Positions 25,609 to 36,700 of a stretch of 64,000 nt of DNA are shown piece by piece. The DNA is from Pleurodeles waltl. Its lineage: Eukaryota; Chordata; Amphibia; Caudata; Salamandridae. Both the position numbers and the translations under genes were made by a program. The stretch lies in contig NC_090444.1 in assembly GCF_031143425.1 (NCBI RefSeq), forward strand, positions 1,537,280,782 to 1,537,344,781, read 5' to 3'. Below the pieces are notes generated by a model that worked only from the letters and a program-made list of their open reading frames with translations, searched no databases and had not been told where the DNA came from. The stretch's first letter is position 1, and each line of letters opens with the position of its first letter.

Positions 25609-25799
25609 TAAGCACCCAAAAGGTCCATTCTTCACATGCCCTGCAATTGTTTTACACTATGGTGAGTGGAAAAGTCGGTGGTTGAGTAATAATTATTTTA
25701 TACCACATTTCTATATAATACTGCCAGCTTAAACTGAATATAAGTATACTATGGTCACGAGGGCTGCAGTCTCTCATTTGTTTTTGCAGCTAGCTTCCT

Positions 25800-26056
25800 T
25801 CGCTGATGCTTTAAGGTCCCTGTGCCAGAACGTGGCCAGTGGTTCCATTCTCTCTCTGTTCTTCCTCCCCCACCGTCCCTTTTCTTTCTTTGTCCTTCCA
25901 TGATGTCACTGGTTTATGTATCAAAATGTTCCCTCATGAGTATTCCATTTGACAGTTGCAGACTGATTGCTTGGATAAAGCCGGACTACACTATCCTCTT
26001 TCATCATTGTAATAAACCTTAGGAAGACAACTTATACACTACTGGATTTTACCATA
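25800..26056 (+). repeat. Degraded 5' LTR of old Ty3/Gypsy element
   Basis: It aligns by eye with 32740-33010. Shared blocks are GG(T/C)TCCATTCT followed by CT-rich sequence, TG(T)TCCCTCATGA, ATTC(C/T)ATTT, GCAGA/GTAGA then CTGATTGCTTG/TCACTCCTTG, and GATTTTAC(C/T)ATA at the end. It is followed by TTGGTGATGAGGAT, resembling the sequence after the 5' LTR of the younger element (GTGGCGACGAGG at 50772). The 5' edge is not resolved. Confidence 0.5.
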
Positions 26057-26589
26057 AATATTGGTGATGAGGATCAAGATTGTGCTACCATCCATTCCCA
26101 CATTACATTGATGGCCCGGAGAAAGCACGGACCATGTTGCTACTAGTTCTGTGAGGCACTCACTGCATTGTCTGGTGTGGTGTGCCTTGTGGGCTCTTTG
26201 ATGCAGTTCCCTGTACCTGGCATGACCTGTCAGCTCTGCCCTGCTCGAGTGATTGCTGGTGGTAACATGTAGCTGAGGAGGTGTGCACATTTTTGCCATA
26301 CCTGAGAAGGAACGTCACTGTGGTGAGTTGTGACGCCCTGCTCTGGTAGTCCCAATTTTACTCACTGTTGGCGTAGCTGCTGCCTATTGACTGCCTTCCT
26401 CACATCTTTGGGAGAATCGGCAGCAAGTGTAATGCTGCATTGGTTAACACTACCCATCAGAGGGACTGCAATGAAAAAGTCCTCCTTTACTGGCTGTTGT
26501 GCACTTTCATCACATAAGTCGCCATCAGGTGAAGCCTCACTTTGGTGATAGGCACTATTTTGAAACTCAACTTCCCTTAAAGAGATGAA

Positions 26590-28480
26590 AAGAGGAATCC
26601 CTCACATACATAGAGGCCATAGGTGCTGACAAAACTCCTGTCGAAAGGAGACTGTCTATCCTGCTACATTCCTAAGGGCCTGGTTGGGCCTGATTTTCAA
26701 AACCCTACACAAGGAAGAATCACCTAAAGGGGAAGATGACTATGATGTGTCTGAAGTAGCAATGATTAAGTTAGAAATGTATGTCAAGCCATCCAACAGT
26801 AATACACTAGAACAGTGGTTCCCAAACTTTTAACTCCTGAGGGCCTCCACTGAATCATTAATGGAAGCCGGGGACCTGCAAGCAATTTGTACGATTTAAA
26901 TTTCAAACATTAAAACAGTAATTAGCAAAAAGTACACAGACAAGTACACACCAAACAAATACTGAAATTACTAACAATATAATTATTTTTTACTGAAAAA
27001 ATATGCAAAAATTGAAAACTTTTAATGGAAAGGTTGGCACTGCATCTCGGAGACTACCTTTTCAATGTATAGTTTTATTTAGGAAAGCTGAATCTTCAGG
27101 TTATTAGGTACATAAGATCGGAGAAAGCTTCTTCACATAAATATGTGGTGGGAAAAGAAGTAAAACCATAAGGGCCTCTCATCTCTCCATAACCTTTCTT
27201 TCACATGTAATTCATTTGTTTTATAGCACCTCTCATACCAGTTTAGGGTGTCGGAGCACTTTACAGAGGACCACAAGGTGTAGGATTCACATGTCATACA
27301 CACTGGTAGGCATTTTTTAAGAGTGCTTCATCTGGAGAAGCACAAACTCAGGATTTAGAACACAGCAAAGTGGTTAGCGTTGGCTTTAATAATAAGAATG
27401 TATTTCTGTGCAAGCAAACCTTTTTTAGCAGCATAAGGAAAATGAAAGAGTGCAATTGCTCTTTAATGGCAGTTCATAGCTCACTGTGCTAGATTATGAT
27501 TGTAATTTATGCACTGCACAGTAACAAAAATAACCTATGTGACAAAAGCAGTAACCCACAGTGCTATGCACAACAAAATACTGTTCTTTGCATGATACAA
27601 CTCTTTGCAGCAGGCATATCAACCATCTGCACAAAATGTGAGTCTTAACTGACTAGACAAAACTCCAATCTCTCTCCAGCAAGTAAATTATTCACTAGAG
27701 TTATCATGACACTTTTATTTTTGCCTGAAAGCTGCTTGATGTACAAGGAACTTTGCAGCACTTTTAAAACTGCCTCACAAAGGAAGTAATACATATATAA
27801 AAACACGCACATGTTTGTCAGAGGCCAAGCTGGAGAAGTGCCTTCCTCCCAGCCCAGGCCTTTGGACCCACTGGGAATGTGTCACGGACCCCTGGGGGTC
27901 TGCTGACTACAGGTTGGGGACCACTGCACTAGAACAATGTCACTTCTACAGCAGGAAACAAAGAAACAATGAAACATTTGAAAGATTCATATGTACCCTG
28001 AAATGTTTAAACAGAACATGTAATTTAAGAGCAAACATATATCAAATGTTTCTGCCTTAAAAGGATACAGGAATCATTTTTGGTCATGTGTGACCCAAAC
28101 TTGAAAGAAGTGGTCAAAACAGTGAAAGCAATATAACAGTCAGTCTCATGGGTCAATGAAGACAAACATATCAAAAACAAATAATGAGATGGGTAGTATA
28201 GAAAATAAACCACCTCCCCAAATTTGAGGCAATGAAAGGCAAAATGTTTGAAGTGATGTCTAATTGGTATGCTGTGGTAGCTTGTTCCACCTGGCCCCTG
28301 CTACGATATTCTCAGTTAATTGGAAAGATTGTACGACCTGTGGCTAAGTGAGATATTTTGCTAATGTGTGCAAAGAAAGATGAAGAAAGCCAAGAACCAA
28401 GATTGTCCACGTTAGCAGTAAAACCTCAACTGAGATTGTACAGAAATGTCACACAACAAGAAACACAATCTTAGTTGCCA
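26590..28480 (+). pseudogene. gag remnant of old Ty3/Gypsy element, split by a hAT insertion
   Basis: Translation at about 26605-26680 gives YIEAIGADKTPVERRLSILL, the N-terminal pattern of Gypsy Gag, where a capsid protein precedes the nucleocapsid. After frame changes, gag-like sequence runs to 26812. It resumes past the inserted hAT element at 27927 (EQCHFYSRKQ, ETFERFICTLK). Near 28090 DPNLKEV-like residues and near 28360 a decayed zinc knuckle (ANVCK) follow in other frames. Stops and shifts are frequent, so no protein can be made. The assignment rests on order, spacing and motif resemblance. Confidence 0.6.
26813..27926. mobile_element. Non-autonomous hAT element (1.1 kb) inside gag
   Basis: It starts CAGTGGTTCCCAAAC and ends GGTTGGGGACCACTG, the Charlie-like hAT terminal repeat. 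It is flanked by identical CACTAGAA 8-mers (26805-26812 and 27927-27934). The gag reading sense continues across the two flanks, confirming the insertion point. The interior is AT-rich with no transposase frame. The 81-codon frame starting at 27815 fuses element sequence to downstream gag and is not a gene. Confidence 0.9.
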
Positions 28481-29073
28481 GAGGTGTACACATAGCAAAG
28501 GGAGAAGAAAATATTGCACAGCCAATGTTCGCACTGCTGCTACTGAGAAAATAACTACATGTTATGACAGGCTCAGGATCACCATACACAATTATCACTG
28601 AAATCAGATTTAACTACTTGTTGATTGGCAAAGTTAAGTAACCACCTTATTGACATAGATAACAAAGCAGTATGTATAATTTGATGGCCACAGAATTGAT
28701 TTCATGAGTTATTTTGTGACCAATGTGAGTTTCAAAGGCAGATCAGCATAGATTGAAAAATGTGTGTGTAAAAGAGGAGTATGCCTATTAGGATGGAGAG
28801 ATCAGAGACTGTTAAAATAATTTTGAATCCATGTGCGCCTGAGCCTGTAATAGTGGTACAGGACCCTTACATGAACCTCCATATCCTTGACTCATTTCAC
28901 AATGTTCTCAGTAGTGGCCTAGGAAAACTACACACTTTTGCCCACAGGGCATACTTGACAGAAGGATCTACCCCAGTGAAACAAAAACTCAGAAGCATAC
29001 CACTCTATGTAAGAAAGAATCTGAAGTTTTTACTAGTGAACTTGGTCCAAAAGGATATTATTGAAGAGACATT

Positions 29074-29264
29074 GGGCCTGATTACAACTTTGGAGGAGGT
29101 GTTAATCCGTCCCAAAAGTGACGGTAAAGTGACGGATATACCACCAGCCGTATTACGAGTTCCATAGGATATAATGGACTCGTAATACGGCTGGTGGAAT
29201 ATCCGTCACTTTACCGTCACTTTTGGGACGGATTAACACCTCCTCCAAAGTTGTAATCAGGCCC
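29074..29264. mobile_element. 191-bp snap-back MITE inside RT
   Basis: Two arms of about 86 bases, from GGGCCTGATTACAAC to the same sequence inverted, are almost perfect reverse complements with one clear mismatch (GGATATACC against GGATATTCC). They surround a short central spacer near 29160-29178. GGGCC termini suggest the Harbinger group. The flanks (ATT left, TAA right) do not give a clean 3-bp duplication. It interrupts RT sequence between the KDIIEE block and the following LCV..ALN block. Confidence 0.8.
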
Positions 29265-30335
29265 TAAATCTGCTGAATGAGTCTCATTCATTGAATTGGC
29301 CACATAATGAGGATTTATATTTGTGTGTAGTCTTTCAAGCACTCAACATATCCATAGATATTGGAAAATATCCTCGTCCTAATATAAATAAAATGGTGAT
29401 CTTACTTGGTTGTGCTATCATTTTGAGTGAGTCTGCAGAAGAGTCAAGAGCACTAACTCATTTGGAGTATTTCATTATAAAAAGAAGCTGTTTGGGCTGA
29501 CTTTGGCGATGGCAATCATCCTACAAGCTATTATTCATTTGGTAAAAGACTTAGATAACAATGTGAAGTGATTCCAAGATTCTATATATATTTGTCTGAA
29601 AGACATTTGAACATATTATGACATGTTACTGGAATCCTTTGCAAGGCAATCAAGTGATGGACTGGTCCTTAGCATGGAGAAATGTCCCTTGACAAAGCCA
29701 GGGTCGATTATCTTAGTCACACAAGGCCTGAACAAGGGATTGTACTGAAAACATTTCTACTGGATCTCATCATGAAGGTGCCACTGCTGGACAGAAAGCA
29801 AAAGTTACTGTCATGTGTGGGACTCCACAAAATCTATAGCAATTTTGAGAAAATGTTTGTCACCATTATTGAGCCACTCAGGATGTTACTATGAAAAGGA
29901 AAGATTTTGCTCGGGTGAGCACCAACAGGATGCCTTTGGCTATGTTAACAAAGGCATTCTATCTGCTTCAAATTTGCAAACATTCGCTATGGGAACATGC
30001 TGCATGGTGACCCCGAATGTGTGTGCATATGAGTTGGGGGATATTCTATCAAAAAAGAGCAGGGAGGCAAAAGTGTGTGCTTCCATATGCTTTTAGAACA
30101 TTTAATGAGATGGAAAAGCACTATGATGAAGGTGAACAGGAGTGATTATCATGTATTTAGACCACTAACAATTTCCATTATTTTGTGTATTGACCACTAA
30201 ATGCTTCCTGTACTTCGTCCCAGGAGGCAAATTTGTTTTACAGCTGGTTGAAAACCCCCTACTTCAGATACTGTTGCCAGATGGTGAACGTACCTTCAAA
30301 GTATAGTACAATTCTATAAAAAATTCAGAGATATA

Positions 30336-31299
30336 GGGGGCCATTACGACCCTGGCGGAAGGCGGAGAAGCGGCGGTAAGACCGCCAACAGGCTGGCGGT
30401 CTTTCTTTTGGAATTATGACCATGGCCATCCGCTGCTTCTCCGTTCCACCCGCCGGTATTTTGACCCGGCTTACCGCCGTGGATTTCCTGCGGTTGGAAC
30501 CGCCATGAAATACATGACGGTAAGCACTATCAGTGCCAGGGAAATCCTTCCCTGGCACTGATAGGGGCCTCCCACACCCCCCACCCCCACCCTGACTCCC
30601 TCCCCTACACCCCCCACCGCCCCTGCCACCCCCTAAAGGTGGCAGGGCCCCCCTCCCCACCCGACCCCCAACATCACAGAACTCACACACACACGACACG
30701 CACGCAGGCACCACCAACACACACACGCACACACACCGACATACATGCCTTTATCCACACACACAGTCAGACACGCACACCCACATACAAACATACACGC
30801 ACACATCCATACAGACATACCCACAGACATACATGCACTCATTCCCAAAACATGAAACACCCTCACAAGCATACACGCACTCACACACCCCCTCTACATA
30901 CACAGACGCACACCCCCATGCACCCACACAACACACAACACCCCCACCACCCTCCCCTAACAGACGATCGACTTACCTGTTCCGTCGATCCTCCGGGAGG
31001 GGACGGGAGCCATGGGGGCTGCTCCGCCGACACCACACCGCCAACAGAACACCGCCACGCCGAATCACAGGACGTGATTTGGTGGGCGGTGTTCTGTTGG
31101 CGTGGCGGTGAAGGTGGAGCAAACTCCACTTCCCCGCTGCCCGCCAGTATGGCTGTTGGTGGCTCTCCGTCGGAAAAAAGGACAGAGAGCAGCCAACAGT
31201 CATAATACGCCGAGCGGCAAACCGCCACTACTGGCGGTCTTCCGCACGGCGGTCCCTCGGCGGTCTTGTAAAAATACCGATGAGGTTGTAATGACCCCC
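30336..31299. mobile_element. 964-bp GGCGG-rich MITE with nested hairpins inside the RNase H region
   Basis: The ends GGGGGCCATTACGAC and GTTGTAATGACCCCC are imperfect inverted repeats (13 of 15). ATA flanks both sides (30333-30335 and 31300-31302). Subterminal GGCGGT/ACCGCC words abound at both ends. Inside are a perfect 17-bp hairpin (30527-30543 / 30548-30564, 4-base loop), a CACC...GGTG stem near 30619-30645 and a 20-bp-class inverted pair near 31042-31100. Open frames of 135-188 codons here come from C/A-rich and GC-rich composition, not coding constraint. A Harbinger-related MITE is the likeliest class. Confidence 0.8.
30679..30960. repeat. Degenerate CA-rich microsatellite tract in the MITE
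   Basis: The stretch is built of ACAC/CACGCAC/CATACA words with very few G on the + strand. It creates spurious His/Thr-rich forward frames and Cys/Val-rich reverse frames. It lies between the two GGCGG-rich arms. Confidence 0.85.
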
Positions 31300-32190
31300 A
31301 TAGTTTTGCAAGGGTGTATGTCCTAAGTAACAGAAAACAACCCACTGATTGCTTGTCTCACCTTCCCTGGCCCAAAATTAGTGGAGTTGAGACTGAGGAA
31401 GGTAAAACAGATATTTTAGCAAATACTGAGGATGTTTGTGGAATACATGGTAGTCTAAACATCAGAATTTCTCTGAAGATGTTAAGAAGCACATCCATGA
31501 TGATGGCCTCCATGCAAGAGTATAACAGAACCTCTACATTCCTTTGCTCAAATCTCAGCCAAATTGACTTTTCTAAGAAATGTGATGTTTACATATGCAA
31601 ATGTGTTCTACTAGAGTTAATCCATAACACTATACTGATATTATCCCGTAGTGGGTATATGGGCATGTCTACATTAAAAACAAAATTCTAAGGAAGCAAT
31701 TTTGGGGCCAGATTGAATGTAGATGCATACTATTTGGTTGGGATGTGTGAACATTGTTTTTCTAGTGATAGGAAATTTACAAATGTCAGTGCTCCCGTAC
31801 AGCCTGTAAAACGGCCCGCTTGGCTTGGTAAAAGTCAGCTTTTGACATTACAGAACACTGTAAGAAACTGCCATCCAACATGCCTTTTTTGTTTTTAGTT
31901 GTCATTAATTACCATATTAGGTGGCCGGGTCAATTTGGCAGCTTTACCTCCCTCAGGTGAAGTCCTGGTGTTTCTCTGTGATGTATTTAGTAAGGAAGAA
32001 CATCCAGAACAGCTTGATACAGACAATGCTGCACAGTTTGTGTCCACACCTATGGCAGATTTTCTCTCACATCACTGCATCAAATACATGAGGACCGCAC
32101 TGTATGTCCCACAATGCAAGTATCAGGAGGATCAAGTGAATCGTTATTGGAAGAAGAGTGGCCAGCTTGTGTTCTAGAATCTTAGAACTG

Positions 32191-32739
32191 TAATATAGTG
32201 AGTGCTGTAATATAGTTAGTGTGGGTTTATAAAGTGAGTCGCTATTTTTGGAGCAAAAAGTGTTCCTGTTGTTGAGTAACAAATTTCCAAAGAGAGGGAG
32301 ATGTAATGTGTCAATGGATCTTGAGAGGCTCGGGAATGGTGTTGACAGAAGCAAATTAAGGGCAGACAGCATCCTTATGCAATATAGGAAGTATTGGAAT
32401 TTCAAGAGAGTAGTTAAAATCAATGGTCATTCTGGTATGAGCAACAGTACGGTGATCGCAGGTAGTGAGACAGATACTGGTTATGCAGATTCCCCCATTA
32501 TAGAGCTTAAGAGAGCAGCAGCTTCTGAATCTACCTTGGTGCATGCTAAATGAAGTGAATGAGACCTAACTTCTCAGGAGACAGTTACCCCCCCCAAGAG
32601 GCACCCACAGTATTTCACAACACTGTCACCACTGTCAACTGTGTACAGAATCACCCTCACTCTAGAATTACCTCTTGGAGGATTTTATAGGAGTGGGATG
32701 TGTTTGCAGGATGTCTTCCATTATAGGCATTGCCATTGA
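32191..32739 (+). other. 3' non-coding or unrecognised tail of the old Gypsy element
   Basis: The segment between the last integrase-like residues and the degraded 3' LTR contains a 101-codon frame (32248-32553) with no recognised domain. It may be the decayed C-terminal end of pol plus the polypurine region; CCCCCCAAGAGG near 32590 is the most purine/pyrimidine-biased patch. Confidence 0.3.
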
Positions 32740-33010
32740 CCATAACATTCCTTATATCTTGTTATTCTTGATTTTGAGAGGAAGAATAGGCTCCATTCTT
32801 GCTCTCTTCTCTTCCATCCCTTCTTCTTCCTTGAATTATTCCTACTATTGTATTATTATGGAAAGTTGAAATGTCCCTCATGAACATTCTATTTTTAAAT
32901 TTGTAGATTCACTCCTTGTTTGCTAGCTTGATTAGATGTTTCTCAGACCTCTTATGTTAGTTTGGTAAAAATTAGTGCGCCACAGTACTGACTGCTAGAT
33001 TTTACTATAG
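32740..33010 (+). repeat. Degraded 3' LTR of old Ty3/Gypsy element
   Basis: It matches the 25800-26056 repeat in order and orientation. The best block is TGTCCCTCATGAACATTCTATTT against TGTTCCCTCATGAGTATTCCATTT. The GATTTTACTATA terminus sits where GATTTTACCATA ends the 5' copy. Divergence is high, consistent with the broken pol. Outer edges are approximate and no target duplication could be read. Confidence 0.5.
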
Positions 33011-33189
33011 CAGCCTCTGATGATCTTTTGCCTGCCCAGTCTCCATGTTTACGGGTAAGCCAAGGGACCGGGATAATGTGCCAAATAGTTATTGGTTTAA
33101 TGGTAGGGGTTCGCCCCCCCACACTTCCTTCTCGCTTTGTATTTCTCTTAGTGGGCAAAGCCTTTTAGGTCTGTAAACTTAGCAGACCT

Positions 33190-33610
33190 CATGTTATAGA
33201 CTTTGGAAAATCATTAGCTCTCGCAGGACTCACTGTGCTGACATTATTTGATTTAAAAAAAGCCTTCTATCTTTATGCCTTGTTATGGTCAGTTTTAATA
33301 ACATCTGATGGGTGGCTAGCTTCTGGTTTCAGAGGTCTTTTACAAGCATATATTTATGTTTATTTTAAAGGAAGCTTAGGAGAAATGAAGTGGCTTTTGT
33401 ATAAGAACTTTTGGTAACGTGAGTCTGTTCCAGGGTTTTGCAATTCTTGTCTTTTTTACAGCATTACCATTGGTGATATTGTGTTCCTTCATAAGGAACA
33501 AATTGTGCTCCTGAAAAGTAGTTAGTATTTTATGCTGATCGCATCGTCAGATTAAAGCTCTGGTAGATCTTTGATTGGTAAGTACCAGGATGAGGTAGAG
33601 TTTTGGAAGT
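33190..33610 (+). pseudogene. LINE reverse transcriptase fragment
   Basis: The translation reads LTLFDLKKAF, the RT motif before the first catalytic Asp region. It is followed by LLWSVLI and GFRGLLQAY...VYFKG in one frame. After a shift comes FYADRIVRL near 33530, a decayed YADD catalytic box (second Asp to Arg). These are non-LTR (CR1/L2/Jockey-like) RT features. Neither endonuclease nor 3' tail is visible, so this is an internal scrap abutting the 3' LTR of the old Gypsy element. Confidence 0.6.
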
Positions 33611-35620
33611 AATGCACTAATGCGTTACTGTTAATCTTCATTCTTAAAATTACCCTTCCTCACCCTAGTACTTAGGGCCCATCCTCCCTTTCCATGATCC
33701 TGTCCTCACTCCCTACTGCTTGGGGATGACAGGAAGATATCCAGGTCTCTGCCTACTTTATGGCCCTTGTGATAGTGGAAGCCTGAGGGGAGGGGCACAA
33801 AAAAAGTGGAAATGATAACTGTTACCAAGCTTTTTTGTAGGTCATTTGGTGCCTGTTAAGAGGTGGACATACCTCAACTGGTAAATATACTTGTTTACTT
33901 AGACAAGAAATGTTACCTGGAGTAATAAACAGTATAAGTAAGTAATCAGTGTACTACAGCTCAGATGAGAAACAGAAGAGTCACACAAACCGCACTCTGA
34001 CACCATCTAAGATTAATTGAAAGAGAGCAAGAACGATAGTTCCTCCATAACAACACAGCCACAGCTGGCATGGGTTAGGTGGTGGCCTGAAAGGCCCTGA
34101 AATTTCTCCGTAGACCACCGCATGTAGATAATTTATAACATCATTTTTAGTCACACGGGTTAGGCAGGACAATTGCACCCCAATATAAAACATCAAAGCA
34201 TGGAAACTATTCAACTTACAAAACCACAGTACTCCCACTTACTTGGGCCTGGGGAAGGTTGATCGTATTCATAAGTCTGCCAATTACAATGTAAAGTTCT
34301 CAAGAAGCCAGGACATTGTCAAAGGTTGAACTACACAAAATCATGAAACATAATGTAACATATTTTTTTCATGATTGATACTTGACTTCACAAACTATTG
34401 GAAATTTTTAGATCACTGTATGAACTTTAATCAGCGCCATGCTTTTACAAAAATGGGTTCCAGCATACTTTTTTTCAGTGAAGAAATTAATCCCGCGTGG
34501 CAAGCTGTCAAAAAGTGAAGTCTGTGGGTTGGCATTTAAACAGTTATTCCAGCATTATCTCACCTTATTTGACCAACTGTAGATTTTGCATGTACAAATG
34601 TGAATACCATTGCTGTCCTAATCTTTAATTGTAATGGGACATATAATTGCATCTCCATAGACCTCTGTAAACGTTTGTCACTGAATGTAACAGAGCGATA
34701 GTACTTTAATATCGTCCCCACATGCTTACTCAGACCTAATTAAGGGAGCAGTCCATGTATGCACTGTAATTTTAAAAACGAATCGCCAAATAGTAATTTG
34801 AAAAATGTGCTTGCTAAGGGATTTCTGAATTATACTGTTATATTTTCGTATTCGTAAAAAGCCAATCACTGCCAAGCCTCCACACAATACACCTAAATGT
34901 CTCTAGAATTTCAAAGGGTCTTGTTAAAAAATGTAGCAAATAGTGTTGATATAAACCTTGATAATTTCTCTAACATGCGTATTCGGGGTAGTAAACACAG
35001 CTTCATTTCCCAAAACAATACTTTTAGAAGAACTATATTGTATTGTATATTATCACTCACATTTCTGAGCAAACCTAAATAAATAAGGCGGACAAAGTCC
35101 AATTGAGCTGACAAATTTTCTACCAATGTGATTTCAAATAGTTGGGATACATAATTAACCCCGTAAATCAGATTTTATAATGAAAACACTATTTCAGCCT
35201 TAATTATAACAACAATACAAAGAGCTGTACAAATCCAAGGATGTCGAACTAATAGGGCTAAATATATCTCACATAAATACAATGGCAAAATAAATTAGCA
35301 TCTAATTTGGCAAAAGGCTGCGTGCAATCCAAAACTTGCAGCGAACTAAAAACTGCTGTGCGCTTTGTATTCTTTCTGTACATTACCATAAGAAGTTATA
35401 ATTGTTTCATTTTTGGCAAAGTGAGCTGCTTATGCTACAAATTAGGAACACCCAGTTTAGTTGGTTGATTTCAAAACTAGTTCTGATCAAGTAGAAAATA
35501 CATAGAAATGAGAGAATGGTAGAAACAAAAGATGTTGCATGTTAAATGAAGTCAGATGCAATTATAGCTTTATTTATCAAGTTTCACTTGAGTTTTGCTC
35601 AAGTGAAGATTATAACAGGT
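33611..35620. other. Unassigned AT-rich intergenic DNA
   Basis: No gene, tandem repeat or transposon end was recognised. Open frames are below 90 codons and show no motif. Confidence 0.45.
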
Positions 35621-35626
35621 GCCATT

Positions 35627-36700
35627 TTTAGGGTCGAGTGCGTAAGCGTTCTGTCCCTATTGTAATCTTTCTGTGGGCTTTTAACCACGACCAGTTGGTT
35701 GGTTTGTGGGCCTGCCTTTTAAAATTCACTTGGTTTAGTTAGTGAAAGGCATGCATACGTCATGCCTTTTACGGTGTTTAACCCTCCTTGATAGCACCAG
35801 TAAACTATTGAAAGCATACAAAGCTCTTTGTTTTCTGCAAGGCTTTTGAACTACTTATTCTTTTTATTTTGTAGGCTGCACGATCTCGCTGGGCAGTAGT
35901 TGAGCGCTTTGCATGACATCAACCCTGTTACATGGATAATTGCACTTTTGACGGTTACATGGATGATTGCGCTTTTGTGGATACGTTTGACTGCGAGCGA
36001 ACTTCTGTTTCCTTTTGTGTGTCTCCTTCCTGCTCATGGTGGATGTGGGCTCGCTTATGTGAAACTGTTTTACTTTTCATTTTCAATTTATGTGGCAAGA
36101 AAAGTCCGGTTAGGAGGTTATATCGCTAATAGCTCTAACTTGAGCAAATGCAAGACCCATTACAATGCAAATGCTTGTTATATATGTGTCCACATTTTCA
36201 AACATTCTCTTGAGGAATTTTTCTATTGTGAATGTACAAAAACTACTCAGTTTCCAAAAATGTCTATCAACGGTTCTTATCCGCACCAGCGCATCGTGTC
36301 TTCATCAGAAATAGCTCTTAGCAAGTCTTGGTCACCTCACCTCTACACTGATAGGGCTCCTCCTGGCTGTGATCTGCAAGCGTTTGGCAGTTGTGAGAGG
36401 CATGCATGTGATGCGCACAAAAGAAATCAGAAAATTAATGCAAATACAAAGTAAATTAATTCCTCTCGTATGTTTCTGTCAGCATTATTTAGCTTGATAA
36501 TGGGTTCTCTGTTCATAATCCTATGATTATAAATGAAGATTGTTCTTGATAGAAACTGTTAAGTGGCCAACAGACAAAAAAGGGGGTATGCTGATTTGGC
36601 TATATGTCTACCATTTAATGGGGACACACAGGCTAGGCAGAAGTATGATATGTAGTCAATCGAGCGCTTTATAAATGATTATATTATATAAAAATAATAA
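35627..36700 (+). repeat. Interspersed repeat, family C copy 2 (longer copy)
   Basis: Homologous to 13380-13740 but longer, with an extra segment at about 35740-35920. It includes a short near-duplication (CATGGATAATTGCACTTTTG / CATGGATGATTGCGCTTTTG). A 184-codon frame (35900-36454) begins at a TTG and shows no recognised domain; I do not call it a gene. A GAGCGCTTTATAAATGATTAT motif near 36660 resembles the 3' ends of some retroposons, so a SINE- or LINE-derived unit is possible. Confidence 0.5.

Larger units (their letters stand above)
28540..32190 (+). pseudogene. pol remnant (protease, RT, RNase H, integrase) of old Ty3/Gypsy element
   Basis: Domains appear in Gypsy order but in shifting frames. 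A protease-like GSGSPYTIITE lies near 28570-28600. The RT N-terminal pattern TPVKQKLRSIPLYVRKN is at about 28970-29020 and KDIIEE near 29055. After a MITE come LCVVFQALN and KYPRPNINKM (about 29325-29390), a damaged FQD motif near 29570, and SLLGH-type connection sequence (VDYLSHT, SCVGLHKIYSNF) at 29700-29860. RNase H-like debris runs to 30335 and resumes after another MITE (DCLSHLPWP near 31350). Integrase residues (DVFSKEEHPEQLDTDNAAQF, then HHCIKYMRTALY) fall at about 31980-32110. All domains carry stops or shifts, so the element is long dead. Confidence 0.75.

Noticed and set aside
30325..31345. Several open frames of 60-188 codons on both strands, His/Thr- or Cys/Val-rich
   Set aside because: They follow from the CA-rich and GGCGG-rich composition of the MITE and occur in almost every frame.
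35900..36454. 184-codon frame as a host gene
   Set aside because: It starts at TTG, lies in an interspersed repeat and its counterpart at 13.4 kb is not open; no domain is recognised.
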